The notes beneath the pieces are model-generated. The model had not been told where the DNA came from and ran no database searches. It was given only the letters and a program-made list of their open reading frames with translations. A DNA stretch of 61,163 bases from Lentilactobacillus parafarraginis DSM 18390 = JCM 14109 (GTDB lineage: Bacteria > Bacillota > Bacilli > Lactobacillales > Lactobacillaceae). The stretch lies in assembly GCF_001435895.1 (NCBI RefSeq), contig NZ_AZFZ01000007.1, forward strand, positions 12,368-73,530, written 5' to 3'. The translations under genes were made by a program, and so were the position numbers. Positions 1-8,327 of this stretch are shown in pieces; within the stretch, counting starts at the first letter, position 1, and the number at the start of each line of letters is the position of its first letter.

Positions 1-735
1 GGAAGACGGCAGGCCGTCACTAACGAACGGCTGCTTTAAATCAAATGGAATCGGCCGGTTCAACGTCAGCGTATCAGCGGTGACGTGGCAATCGTAGGCC
101 AAAACGTGAACCCCTCTTCTTTGAGCCTTTGCGATCTCAATGGCGAGGGGTTCAAAAATATCGGTATCAATTGTCATTGCGGTTATATTTTCCATCTGGA
201 TAGTAAATAATAGATAGGAGAGGGCCCCTTTGTCAAGAGCTTTCTGCAAAGTTTTCACGTGTTTCAGTCCGCGGGTGGTCGGCGCGTCTGGAAACGCCGC
301 GATTCCGCGGTTCTCCAATGTAACACCTTTCACTTCGAGGAAAAATTGTTTTTCGTGATCGCCAATCCCAGCAAAATCCAACCGTGAATCCAGAAACCGG
401 ACTTCTGGGGTGACCTCGGTAATTTGATGAATGCCGGGCAATTGAATGTCATTGGTCTGCAACCCAGCTTTAACGATTTTATTTGGCGCCTGGGAATCAA
501 TGTTAATCCAAAACTGGTCGTATTTTTTGGCGGCAACCAGATCATACTGGGTTTTACGCGCCGGATTATCGCTTTTCACCAGGGAGACGGTGACGTTCGG
601 CTGCAGAATTGTGGTTCGGCCGGTGTTTTTAACGTGAACCGTCACAATCTCACCGGTGGCCATCAGACGACAATGGGCGATAAAGCGGTTGGGACGGTCA
701 ATGAATCTGGCGAGGTGACTGTTAGGATATTGCAT
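1..735 (-). CDS. sfsA: SfsA family DNA/RNA nuclease-like protein (sugar fermentation stimulation), 3' end missing
   Basis: The reading frame starts at an ATG at 735, preceded by an AAGGAAG ribosome site, and runs off the left edge of the window after 245 codons without a stop. Typical SfsA features are visible: RPNRF near the N terminus, VKNTGR around residue 50, LEVKGVTLE and FPDAPTTRGLKH in the second half. SfsA proteins are usually about 230-250 residues, so only a few C-terminal residues are missing. The family was named for an effect on maltose metabolism in E. coli and has a nuclease-like fold; the cellular role in lactobacilli is not established. The identification is secure, the function is not. 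Confidence 0.9.
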   Translation of the reverse strand, partial: MQYPNSHLARFIDRPNRFIAHCRLMATGEIVTVHVKNTGRTTILQPNVTVSLVKSDNPARKTQYDLVAAKKYDQFWINIDSQAPNKIVKAGLQTNDIQLPGIHQITEVTPEVRFLDSRLDFAGIGDHEKQFFLEVKGVTLENRGIAAFPDAPTTRGLKHVKTLQKALDKGALSYLLFTIQMENITAMTIDTDIFEPLAIEIAKAQRRGVHVLAYDCHVTADTLTLNRPIPFDLKQPFVSDGLPSS

Positions 736-872
736 GGCAGGGCTTCCTTAATTTTTTCTCACATCCAAAATGGTTCTTGGAAATTCTAAAACGACAAGCT
801 TATCACTATAATTTTAATGGAATTTCCCCTATGATAAAAGTAAATTAATTATTATTGAACGGGGGAGATAGC

Positions 873-1400
873 ATGTACAACTTCTTCAACAGCGTCCGGC
901 AATACGTCTGGCTAAACGGCCTTCTTTATCTCATTTTTGGGTTATTCTTTCTATTTGATCCGCGACAAACCCTCAGCGCCTTCATCTGGTTGTTCGCTGC
1001 GTTCTTCGTGATATTTGGCATCATTAACCTGATTGCGTCTTTACGTGTCCATTCCCAAACGGGGATTTACGACGTCGGCCTTTCAATTGGGATCTTTCAA
1101 TTGATTCTCGCGGTTTTAATTTTAGTGTTCGCTAAACCCCTGATCGCCTTCATCCCAATCATTACTGGAATCACCCTGATCATCTTAGGAATTTCAGAAA
1201 TTATTGATGCCTTCAGCCGCCGCCAATTCATCAACGTTGTGCCGCTGCCAATGATCATCTATGGCATTATTTTAATTTTAATCGGCATTGTCTTAACATT
1301 TAACCCGTTTACAACCGTCTTAGTACTCCTCCAATTCTTTGGCGCGATTCTAATCGTCAACGCAATTATGGATTTCATTGGCATGTGGCGCTGGAAATAA
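873..1400 (+). CDS. DUF308 / HdeD-like six-helix membrane protein
   Basis: This 175-residue protein is almost entirely hydrophobic, with about six predicted membrane helices in pairs, as in the DUF308 (HdeD-like) family of small Firmicute membrane proteins. I chose the ATG at 873 because GGGGGAG lies just upstream at normal spacing; an in-frame TTG at 855 has no ribosome site. The gene is monocistronic, with a strong terminator hairpin directly after the stop. No catalytic residues are apparent. HdeD in E. coli is linked to acid resistance, but that role cannot be transferred on sequence alone. Confidence 0.8.
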   Translation: MYNFFNSVRQYVWLNGLLYLIFGLFFLFDPRQTLSAFIWLFAAFFVIFGIINLIASLRVHSQTGIYDVGLSIGIFQLILAVLILVFAKPLIAFIPIITGITLIILGISEIIDAFSRRQFINVVPLPMIIYGIILILIGIVLTFNPFTTVLVLLQFFGAILIVNAIMDFIGMWRWK

Positions 1401-1417
1401 TTTTACTAATGATCATC

Positions 1418-1467
1418 AAAAAACGCGATTCATTAGCAAAAAATGCTAAATGAGTCGCGTTTTTTAA
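1418..1467. terminator. bidirectional intrinsic terminator
   Basis: An inverted repeat (AAAAAACGCGA, TCATTTAGCA and complements) is flanked by A and T runs. It separates the converging DUF308 and aldo/keto reductase genes and can serve both. Confidence 0.85.
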
Positions 1468-1477
1468 CGATTAATGA

Positions 1478-2461
1478 TTATTCCGGATCCGCGAGTGACT
1501 TCCCGCTTTCAGTAGTTTTGAACCAGTTAAAGGCATCATCAATGGTTTGATAATCGGTATGAGACAATCTGATCGCCATTGATTTTGCGTTCGCAACCAC
1601 CTGATCGGCGTGTTTGGCACCCGGAATCACCACGCTGATTAATGGGTTTTGCATGTACCATGCCAAGATAATTTGGGTAATTGTGGCATCGTGAGCCTTC
1701 GCAATCGGCCGAATTTGGTCAACGGCCGCAAGTGCATGACTGAACCTGGGTTCCTGAAAATCAGCAATTTGACTACGAATATCGTCGTCAGCAAACGTGA
1801 CATTTTTGTCGTACTTGCCGGTCAACAACCCCGAAGCCAGCGGAAAGTATGGTACAAAGCTCATGTGGTGGGCCTTCAAGTAGGGCATCATTTCCTTGGC
1901 GTTGTCCTGATGAAGCAGGCTAAATTCATCTTCCACGACGTCAACGTAGCCATCGGCATTAGCCTCCTTAATCTGTTCGAGGCTAAAATTCGAAAGACCA
2001 ATTGCCTTGATTTTCCCCGCTTCCCGCAACTTTTGCAGGGCGCCAACCGCCTCCGCTTTGGGAGTGATCTTATCCGGAAAATGAATATAGTAAATATCCA
2101 GATAGTCAGTGCCTAAACGGTTTAAACTGGCCTCAACCTGAGCGGTCAGGAATTCAGGGTCATTATTGATGACTTCCGTGCCAGTGGAAAAATCATGAGC
2201 CCCCTTAGTCGCCAGGACAATCTTTGAACGGTCAAACCCCTTCATGGATTGGCCGACGAGTTCTTCAGAGTGCCCCAGACCGTATACATAGGCGGTGTCC
2301 AGGAGATTAATGCCGTTATTGAGAGCGGCTTGAACCAAGTCAATTCCGGCTTGATCATCCAAATCCGGGAATAGGTTATAACCCCCAACGGCATTTGTCC
2401 CCAACCCAAGAGCAGTGGCGGTGACATCCGTCTTACCAATCGTCGCAGTTGCTGGTATCAT
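1478..2461 (-). CDS. aldo/keto reductase
   Basis: This 327-residue protein belongs to the NADPH-dependent aldo/keto reductase superfamily (TIM barrel). Family landmarks are GLGTNAVGG near residue 20, the catalytic segment LLDTAYVYGLGHSEELVG (Asp and Tyr of the tetrad) around 50-70, LATKG with the catalytic Lys, DIYYIHFPD around 125, GLSNFS near 155 and the nucleotide-binding VVIPGAKH near 275. It is closest in style to the YdhF/YccK-type reductases of lactobacilli. The substrate cannot be deduced. It is monocistronic, has an AGGAGG-type ribosome site, and ends at the shared terminator. Confidence 0.9.
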   Translation of the reverse strand: MIPATATIGKTDVTATALGLGTNAVGGYNLFPDLDDQAGIDLVQAALNNGINLLDTAYVYGLGHSEELVGQSMKGFDRSKIVLATKGAHDFSTGTEVINNDPEFLTAQVEASLNRLGTDYLDIYYIHFPDKITPKAEAVGALQKLREAGKIKAIGLSNFSLEQIKEANADGYVDVVEDEFSLLHQDNAKEMMPYLKAHHMSFVPYFPLASGLLTGKYDKNVTFADDDIRSQIADFQEPRFSHALAAVDQIRPIAKAHDATITQIILAWYMQNPLISVVIPGAKHADQVVANAKSMAIRLSHTDYQTIDDAFNWFKTTESGKSLADPE

Positions 2462-2585
2462 AATGATCCTCCTCTAATTGTGAAATGATAAACATTTATA
2501 CCTAGATTATACCAAATACCGTGTTTCAAGTTTGAGATATTCCCATTAATTTCAGTTATTGGTTAAAGGCCATTAATTGTTGGAG

Positions 2586-2614
2586 TTGTTACTTTATTCA
2601 CAATGGTATATACT
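2586..2614 (+). promoter_or_regulatory. sigma-A promoter of an orphan transcription unit
   Basis: TTGTTA and TATACT are separated by exactly 17 bases. No protein-coding frame follows on this strand; the next element is a terminator at 2742-2790. Confidence 0.6.
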
Positions 2615-2620
2615 AAGACT

Positions 2621-2790
2621 GGTTGTGAAGGGGGAAGCAGGAAGTCGTCACGTTTTCTGATTTGCTTCTTGCCAGACTCTTATCCGATACGTCGTTATTA
2701 GGGGATTGGCACGATTAAAGGCTATTTATGATTGACTGCATTTAAAAACCGGTCAGAAACGAATCTTTAGTTTCTGGCCGATTTTTTAGG
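2621..2790 (+). ncRNA. candidate small RNA, about 170 nt
   Basis: A consensus promoter lies just upstream and a strong rho-independent terminator ends the unit. The interval has no open frame with a ribosome site. A local hairpin GAAGCA/TGCTTC near 2635-2668 is visible. It matches no RNA family I recognise; 6S RNA was considered but the ends do not pair. The terminator is also the natural end of yitT on the other strand, so the terminator alone is not evidence for this RNA; the promoter is. Confidence 0.4.
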
Positions 2791-2791
2791 C
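2742..2791. terminator. bidirectional intrinsic terminator
   Basis: AAAAACCGGTCAGAAAC pairs with GTTTCTGGCCGATTTTTT across a short loop. It ends yitT on the minus strand and the candidate RNA on the plus strand. Confidence 0.8.
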
Positions 2792-2866
2792 TGTTCGGGT
2801 CATTTATTCTTTTGATTGGCCTTTGCGGATCTGGGCGGCCAGCTATTTGGAAAAACAACCGGCTGA

Positions 2867-3724
2867 TTACAAAATCTTATTCAACGCCTCACCCTTAACG
2901 CTGTGCACTTCTTCAACAACCACCAACGCCTCCGGATCAATACTGGATATCAGAGGAACCACTTCTGCCAGTTGGCGTTTCGTACAAATCAAATAAATCA
3001 TCGGGTGAGATTCTTGATGGTAATAGCCCTTAGCATTCACTAAGGTAATCCCCTGCTTTAACCGCGCTGACAATTCCGCGGTCACTTCGGTGGTACGACT
3101 GGTAATGATCGTGACGGACTTCTTGGCACCAAATCGGGAAAGAAATCCATTCAGCACCACTGCGGCAACGTATAATTCCGCAACGGTTAAGAGCATATTT
3201 TGAAATCCAATAATCAATCCGGACGGAATTGCCACAATCAAGTCAAACATCAGCATTGCCGTTCCGGTCATCATCCCAAAATAGCGGTTCATGATCTTGG
3301 CTAAAATTGTGCTGCCGGCAGTGGTCCCCTCACCTTGAAAGATGATCCCCATGGCGATTCCCATGAGAACACCACCACCGGCAATTGCTGGAATAATCGA
3401 TTGAGAGGTGTGGTAAGTAAGCAGTCGCGGAAGTTTCAAAAACACCGAGATCCACAAAACCGCCCATAGTGAGTACCAGACCGTCCGCTTATCAAGTAGT
3501 CGAAATCCTACCAGTAAAAGTAAGCCATTTAACACCAAGTTCGTGATGAACGGCGGAATCTGTAAGGCGTAATAACCAACCGCTGTTAATCCGGTTACAC
3601 CCCCTTCACCGATTTGGTGGGGAATTAAGAAATCATTAATTGCGATGGCGTACACGAAGGCCCCCAAAATAATGAGGCTGCCATTTTTAATATGGGTTAG
3701 ATTTTTAGATGAAATAAAACTCAC
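2867..3724 (-). CDS. YitT family membrane protein
   Basis: The 285-residue protein has the YitT architecture: about five membrane helices in the N-terminal 190 residues (YitT_membrane/DUF161) with the motif GEGGVTGL near residue 40 and GEGTTAGSTILAKI near 130, followed by a soluble DUF2179 domain (residues 205-280) ending with a DPEALVVVEEVHSVKGE segment. Members are widespread in Firmicutes; the transported substrate is unknown. The start is a GTG next to an AAAGG sequence; spacing is short but an in-frame stop just upstream excludes a longer protein. It is separate from the crcB operon behind it. Confidence 0.88.
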   Translation of the reverse strand: MSFISSKNLTHIKNGSLIILGAFVYAIAINDFLIPHQIGEGGVTGLTAVGYYALQIPPFITNLVLNGLLLLVGFRLLDKRTVWYSLWAVLWISVFLKLPRLLTYHTSQSIIPAIAGGGVLMGIAMGIIFQGEGTTAGSTILAKIMNRYFGMMTGTAMLMFDLIVAIPSGLIIGFQNMLLTVAELYVAAVVLNGFLSRFGAKKSVTIITSRTTEVTAELSARLKQGITLVNAKGYYHQESHPMIYLICTKRQLAEVVPLISSIDPEALVVVEEVHSVKGEALNKIL

Positions 3725-3831
3725 CCTTTCGTATCATTTTGATGTCACTAACCATGATTGAAGTTTGTGCGATAACCCTGTCAGTCATTTGGGACAACCA
3801 ATCTGATTGACATGACATCCTCATGATACAT

Positions 3832-4185
3832 CTAAACCATGCTGCCTAGCCACCAGCCCACTTCAATTGCGATGATGCCGAAAATAATTGTTACTATGTA
3901 ATAGGTTACTGCGGCAAGCCACCGATTATTTCTGACCAAAACAAATGTATCAGTCGTGAAGGTTGAAAAGGTTGTGAAACCGCCGCATAGTCCGGTTAAT
4001 AGAAACAGCGCAACGGTTCCGCCGGCTGCCATTCCCGTTAAAAATCCGGCTAGCAAGGCACCAACAACATTGATCACAAACATTGCCCACGGCCATTTCG
4101 TCCAATACTGCTTACCGATTAATGTGATCGCATATCGCATCACGGCGCCAATGCCAGCCCCAAAACCAACTGCATAAATCACCAT
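3832..4185 (-). CDS. crcB: fluoride channel CrcB/Fluc, second subunit
   Basis: This is a 117-residue, four-helix membrane protein of the Fluc/CrcB fluoride channel family. GFGAGIGAVMRY near the N terminus and the GGFTTFSTFTTDT signature (fluoride track and central Na+ site) are intact. Its ATG overlaps the stop of the upstream crcB in an ATGGTGA junction, so the two are translated as a pair. Dual crcB genes in Gram-positives generally form one channel from two homologues, each giving one orientation of the antiparallel dimer. The operon is under a fluoride riboswitch. Confidence 0.93.
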   Translation of the reverse strand: MVIYAVGFGAGIGAVMRYAITLIGKQYWTKWPWAMFVINVVGALLAGFLTGMAAGGTVALFLLTGLCGGFTTFSTFTTDTFVLVRNNRWLAAVTYYIVTIIFGIIAIEVGWWLGSMV

Positions 4186-4577
4186 ACGCGCTTACCTCGA
4201 TCCATTAATCTGGCAGCACCGTAACCAAGCAATGCGGTGAAAAAGCCGCCCACTAAATTGAGAATTAAGAATCCGGTTGCGACTAGGGGCTGCTGCATCT
4301 GTTGGACAACTAACAGGGCAAACGTTGAAAAGGTTGTAAACGCCCCAACCACCCCGGTTCCAAATCCTAAAATCAGCCAGTTGGGCAGGTCAATGACCAA
4401 ATCCAGACCGTAAATGTTAAAGGTGAGCAAAAAACATCCCACAATATTCACAACCGTCGTTGCCAATAAGCTGTTCGAATTGACCCAAAGGCCAACTTCA
4501 TAGCGGCCAATACCACCGATCATGCCGCCAACGAATACCGCCCCAAACTGAAGGACCTTGTACCAATTGACTTTCAC
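4179..4577 (-). CDS. crcB: fluoride channel CrcB/Fluc, first subunit
   Basis: This 132-residue protein is homologous to the next gene, with GGMIGGIGRYEVG, an Asn-rich helix 2 and the GVVGAFTTFSTFALL motif. Four membrane helices are evident. It is the promoter-proximal gene of the operon and directly follows the fluoride riboswitch. It should export fluoride passively, protecting cytoplasmic enzymes such as enolase. The ribosome site is AGGAAG at good spacing to the ATG. Confidence 0.93.
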   Translation of the reverse strand: MKVNWYKVLQFGAVFVGGMIGGIGRYEVGLWVNSNSLLATTVVNIVGCFLLTFNIYGLDLVIDLPNWLILGFGTGVVGAFTTFSTFALLVVQQMQQPLVATGFLILNLVGGFFTALLGYGAARLMDRGKRVW

Positions 4578-4596
4578 AAAACCACTTCCTTTGATG

Positions 4597-4676
4597 AAAA
4601 AACACCTACCCGGATCATCAGGTAGACGTCAGCGGCGCAACAGAATCACGCAGTTTGGCGACTGCCATCGCCAGGT
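4597..4676 (-). promoter_or_regulatory. fluoride riboswitch (crcB motif) with terminator platform
   Basis: On the minus strand the aptamer reads GGCGATGGCAGTCGCC, then AAACTGC, then GCTGACGTCTACC, matching the conserved crcB-motif segments. It runs straight into a hairpin CTACC..GGTAGGTG followed by TTTTTT, just before the first crcB. The arrangement suggests that fluoride binding keeps the 5' arm of the terminator occupied and switches expression on. Confidence 0.88.
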
Positions 4677-4689
4677 AAATTAATTCTCA

Positions 4690-4718
4690 CTATATCAGAA
4701 ACCGTGAAAGCGTGCAAT
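4690..4718 (-). promoter_or_regulatory. promoter of the crcB operon
   Basis: TTGCAC (4718-4713) and TATAGT (4695-4690) are 17 bases apart. The predicted transcript begins just upstream of the fluoride aptamer. Confidence 0.7.
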
Positions 4719-4797
4719 TAATTTTCAATTAGCTTTCATCCCTTTCAGAAAAGGCTTAACGAGTGGCTGTGATACACTATTACCAGAAGGGAGGAAA

Positions 4798-5472
4798 CTG
4801 ACCATCCAAAACACAAAGAAACAACGCTGGATCGGGTTAATTTCCGGACTGATTCTTAACGCGTTTGGAAACGCGTTGACCGTCTCAGCCAACATGGGAA
4901 GTGCCGTTTGGACTGCCTCAGCCGTCAATTATAGTCACTGGTTTAACGTTAACATTGGGTTTATATTATTCATCATCGGTTTTTTAAACACCGTTACCAA
5001 CCAAGTTCTGATTAAACACTGGGATTGGCCGCGGTTCGTGGGGGAAATTTGCTACGTCCTATTCTTCAGCTATTTTGTGAATTTATTTGTCGCCGGTTTT
5101 AACGCGGTCGGGATTGGTCACCTGCCAATCATCATGCGGGCAATTTTATCATGCGTTGGCATCATTTTCTTCTGCGTGGCCATTTCGCTTTATCAGCGCG
5201 CTAACATCTTAATGCATCCTAACGATGACACCACCAATATTTTGCGATTCTTCTACCTGCACGAAAATGCGGTGGCCGCTCAATTAATCGACTTTATCCC
5301 ACCGATTGCAGCCATTATCATTGCCTTTGCCGTCACGGGTAATCTGCTCGCCGTCAACGTTGGGACGATTTTTTCAATTCTATTTAATGGCCTGATTATT
5401 CAAACGGCTGATAAATTTGTTTGGCCGACGTTGAAGCATAATTTCAAAACTCTGGAACCTAAAAAAGACTGA
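4798..5472 (+). CDS. YczE/YyaS-like membrane protein, probable CTG start
   Basis: Hydrophobic protein of about 224 residues with roughly five to six membrane helices, resembling the YczE/YyaS group of Firmicute membrane proteins (COG2364), with the hallmark segment LTVSANMGSAVWT near the N terminus. The frame is open from 4723, yet contains no ATG, GTG or TTG before an internal TTG at 4876, which would cut off the first helix and lacks a ribosome site. An AGAAGGGAGG sequence precedes CTG at 4798, so CTG (or the ATC two codons on) is the likely initiator. Function unknown. Confidence 0.65.
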   Translation: MTIQNTKKQRWIGLISGLILNAFGNALTVSANMGSAVWTASAVNYSHWFNVNIGFILFIIGFLNTVTNQVLIKHWDWPRFVGEICYVLFFSYFVNLFVAGFNAVGIGHLPIIMRAILSCVGIIFFCVAISLYQRANILMHPNDDTTNILRFFYLHENAVAAQLIDFIPPIAAIIIAFAVTGNLLAVNVGTIFSILFNGLIIQTADKFVWPTLKHNFKTLEPKKD

Positions 5473-5548
5473 ATTTGAGGTGTCCCCCCAAGCTAAAGTT
5501 TTGACTTTAACCTGGGAGGACAGATCAATTTATTCAGTCTTTTTGATT
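5461..5548. terminator. long bidirectional terminator hairpin
   Basis: AAAAAAGACTGAATT at the end of the YczE-like gene pairs with AATTTATTCAGTCTTTTTG before the permease stop, and an inner imperfect stem (TGTCC, CCCA, TAAAGT with complements) fills the space. It separates two convergent genes. Confidence 0.7.
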
Positions 5549-5563
5549 GGTAAAATTAAAATA

Positions 5564-6883
5564 CTATTCCGTCGTCTTACGATCATATCCTGACAACCAC
5601 AGTACCAGCCAAGAGGTCACAAAGCCAATCGGCCAACTCAGGTTCACGCCGGCCAACGCGATCCCCGCACCGACAAACAAGGCAATGACCGGTTGAATAG
5701 CCGTGGTCGTTTTCTGACTGTCATAGAGGTTAGCGACATCCACTTGCTTGTGGCGACGAACATAGTACTCGTTAAGCACAATGGCAGTCATCGGTCCCAA
5801 GAATGCCGAGTAAGTTTTAATGAAAATTGTCAGTCCCATGGATGAACTGTCCTGAACCAACAACCACGGAAAACTCAAGCAAGCCAGCAGGGCAACAATC
5901 ACCAAGGATTTCCGTTCTGAAATATTAAACCAGGCGTTTAACACATACGTCGGTGGAATGATGTTAGCAACTAAATTGGTCGTGATCGTTCCCAGAACGA
6001 TAAAAATGGACACAATCACCGTTGCCAAATTATTATTAAACAGGATGGCCATCGCGTGAACTGGACTGGAGATCCGGGTAACAACCGCCAACAGTGAGCC
6101 TGTCAGGACCGTAATGCCGTATGCCAGAAAGATTGGCAGAAAGTACAATGCCGCCCGCCGCTTATTTGATAATCCAACCTTCAACTCACGTGAATAGTCA
6201 GCCGCAGACTCGAAAATCGCGGTGTAGTTCCCGAGAAACGCCACGACAAATCCCCAGAAAGTGACTCCCCAAGTTCCCCTAACGTTGACCATTCGACTTG
6301 TAAAGGCGGCGCTACGCTGGGTAATTAAGTAAATCAGCGTTGTCACCAAAAGAATCGCCATAAGCAGGGAAATCCAGGTCGATACCACCTTAATCCAGCG
6401 AAAACCGCGAATTGAAATCAGCGTCTGTACAATCAGCAGAATGACGAAGAAAGTCGGCGGATTATCATACCCGGTCGCCAACTTGAAAATTTGGTTGAGG
6501 GCCAACCCGCCGGTCCAAGTCTGAAAGCCGTACCAAACAATTGCGGGAATCCCCCGCAATAAACTGGCCAATTTCGATCCTAAGATCCCAAACGTCATTC
6601 GCAACTGAATAACGTAAGGTGAACCAGTGTAATAGCCAAAGTGATCATTTAACACGAAAATAACGGTAATAATCGCAATCGCTAAACCGGCAGCCGCCAT
6701 GGTTTGCAAGAGGTTCATCGTGGCAACCCCGGCAATCACAATCGATGATCCCAGGGTCACATTGCCAATATTGAACCCATCGCCCAGCCACATTGCCATG
6801 TACGACAACTGACCAACGTGGCGCTGCGATTCGGTTCGCGGCCTTAGATCAGGTGAAATGGCCAAATCCTTTGACGAATTCAT
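5564..6883 (-). CDS. NCS1 family nucleobase/pyrimidine permease in a TPP-controlled operon
   Basis: This 439-residue protein has about twelve membrane helices and the NCS1 (cytosine/purine/allantoin permease) signatures: WLGDGFNIGNVTLGSS in the first helix, GSPYVIQLRMTFGI, and GIPAIVWYGFQTWTGG. Its ATG overlaps the stop of the amidohydrolase gene in an ATGA junction, so the two are co-translated. Because the operon is governed by TPP riboswitches, the most economical substrate is a thiamine precursor or breakdown product carrying the pyrimidine ring, as for CytX-type NCS1 carriers, rather than allantoin or cytosine. The substrate is an inference. Confidence 0.82.
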   Translation of the reverse strand: MNSSKDLAISPDLRPRTESQRHVGQLSYMAMWLGDGFNIGNVTLGSSIVIAGVATMNLLQTMAAAGLAIAIITVIFVLNDHFGYYTGSPYVIQLRMTFGILGSKLASLLRGIPAIVWYGFQTWTGGLALNQIFKLATGYDNPPTFFVILLIVQTLISIRGFRWIKVVSTWISLLMAILLVTTLIYLITQRSAAFTSRMVNVRGTWGVTFWGFVVAFLGNYTAIFESAADYSRELKVGLSNKRRAALYFLPIFLAYGITVLTGSLLAVVTRISSPVHAMAILFNNNLATVIVSIFIVLGTITTNLVANIIPPTYVLNAWFNISERKSLVIVALLACLSFPWLLVQDSSSMGLTIFIKTYSAFLGPMTAIVLNEYYVRRHKQVDVANLYDSQKTTTAIQPVIALFVGAGIALAGVNLSWPIGFVTSWLVLWLSGYDRKTTE

Positions 6884-8265
6884 CGCTGCAACACTCCCGA
6901 AAACTTCTTAGTCAGCAAGTGCCCACTAGGCTTATCAATAAAGCCATGATCAAGCCGATAAATCACGTGCCCTCGCAGAAGCGTGGTCGTGACCCGATCA
7001 TTGACTTTAAAGCCTTCATAAGCGCTAATTTTGTTCTTGTAATATAAATCATCAGCCTTAACTGTGTAGGATTGGTTCAGATCCAGCAAGGTAATATCGG
7101 CGTCATAGCCAACCTGCAGTCTGCCCTTATTCGCAAGTCCGAACAGTTCAGCTGGTCGCTGGGCGGTTACCTTCACGAATTCCGTTATCGGCAATCCACG
7201 TTTGGTGACCGCTTCATCGTAGAACAAATCGACGTTATTCTGACACCCGCTGATGCCGCCCCAAATATCAAAAATATTATTCGTTTGACTCCGTTTCATA
7301 CTCATTGGGGCCGGTGAGTGGTCAGACCCGATGGTGTCAATTTCACCGTTAAATAGTTTTTTCCAAAGCCCTTTAACGATGGCGGGATCTCGTAAAGCCG
7401 GCGAACACTTGGCAAGCGGCCCAATCTTTTCAAATTGATCGCGATCTAGAATCAGATAGTGCGGACAAGTTTCACAAGTGACCTGCAACCCGGCTTCGCG
7501 AGCCTTCGTCACTTCGGCTACCGATTCAGGTGTCGATAAATGAACAAAGTGCAGTCGGACATTGGTCTGCTTGGCAAAGTAAATTGCCCGCCGGACCGCT
7601 TCAAATTCCACAAATGGTGGCCGTGAATCGACATAATCCTTAATGTCAGTTTTCCCCGCAGCGATTTTTTCGGCAGCCAGCCCATCCGTAATCGCGGCAT
7701 TTTCCGCGTGGACTAAGATTGGCAATCCTGTCTGGGCAATGGCCTGCATCCCCCTAAACAGCTGGTAATCGTCAACGTTTTTAAAGTCCCCTGGAATGTC
7801 TGATCCAGTCGTTGCCATAAAGGTTTTAAATCCCATGGCACCCGCATCAGCCATCTTCTGAATTTCGTCAACGTTTCCCGGAACCAATCCACCATACAGA
7901 CCGTAATCAACGTAGGATTTGTTTTCAGCAATTTTTGCCTGTCGTTTGAATTCTTTTTCTGTCGTCCGGGCGGGTAACGCATTCAGTGGCATCACCAGCA
8001 TCGTGGTGGTCCCGCCGGCAGCCAGCGCTTGGGAACCCGTGTGATAATCTTCCCAGTCGCTTCTTCCCGGTTCGTTGATATGAACGTGGGAGTCCACCAT
8101 TCCTGGTAAAACCATCTGTCCCTTTGCGTCCAGCACCTGATCGCTATGAGCGGCTAAATTGTGGCCGATCGCCGCAATTTTTTCGTCTTGAATCGCCAGA
8201 TCAGCGTCAATCACCCCGTCCGGTGTCGCAATATGACCATTTGTAATAACCAATGCGTATTCCAT
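6880..8265 (-). CDS. allantoinase/dihydropyrimidinase-like cyclic amidohydrolase under TPP control
   Basis: 461-residue metal-dependent amidohydrolase closest to AllB-type allantoinases. The metal ligands are in place: DSHVHINEPG (His-x-His) near residue 60, GFKTFMA with the lysine that is carboxylated in the family near 145, LVHAENA near 185, HFVHLST near 240 and GSDHSPAP near 310. It begins at the ATG at 8265, seven bases after AGGAAGG; an in-frame TTG upstream lies inside the ribosome site. No allantoate-degrading genes are nearby, and the leader is a TPP riboswitch, so the natural substrate may be a pyrimidine or thiamine derivative. Sequence similarity alone would give the name allantoinase. 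Confidence 0.85.
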   Translation of the reverse strand: MEYALVITNGHIATPDGVIDADLAIQDEKIAAIGHNLAAHSDQVLDAKGQMVLPGMVDSHVHINEPGRSDWEDYHTGSQALAAGGTTTMLVMPLNALPARTTEKEFKRQAKIAENKSYVDYGLYGGLVPGNVDEIQKMADAGAMGFKTFMATTGSDIPGDFKNVDDYQLFRGMQAIAQTGLPILVHAENAAITDGLAAEKIAAGKTDIKDYVDSRPPFVEFEAVRRAIYFAKQTNVRLHFVHLSTPESVAEVTKAREAGLQVTCETCPHYLILDRDQFEKIGPLAKCSPALRDPAIVKGLWKKLFNGEIDTIGSDHSPAPMSMKRSQTNNIFDIWGGISGCQNNVDLFYDEAVTKRGLPITEFVKVTAQRPAELFGLANKGRLQVGYDADITLLDLNQSYTVKADDLYYKNKISAYEGFKVNDRVTTTLLRGHVIYRLDHGFIDKPSGHLLTKKFSGVLQR

Positions 8266-8300
8266 AAAAAATCCTTCCTCCAAACAACATCAGAGGAAGG
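8265..8300 (-). promoter_or_regulatory. terminator/SD-sequestering platform of the second TPP riboswitch
   Basis: CCTTCCTC pairs with GAGGAAGG over a 12-base loop and is followed by ATTTTTT. The 3' arm is the ribosome site of the amidohydrolase gene, so the hairpin can both terminate transcription and hide the start. GGAGGAAG at the 3' edge of the aptamer can pair with the same CTTCCTC segment as an antiterminator. Confidence 0.7.
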
Positions 8301-8327
8301 TGACCCACGGAAATGGTTTCCGCGCGT

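Noticed and set aside
424-789. Open frame opposite sfsA
   Set aside because: It lies antisense to the well-matched SfsA frame, has no ribosome site and shows no protein features; many similar antisense frames across the window were discarded for the same reason.
2621-2790. 6S RNA as identity of the orphan unit
   Set aside because: The 5' and 3' ends do not pair into the long rod with a central bubble expected of 6S RNA.
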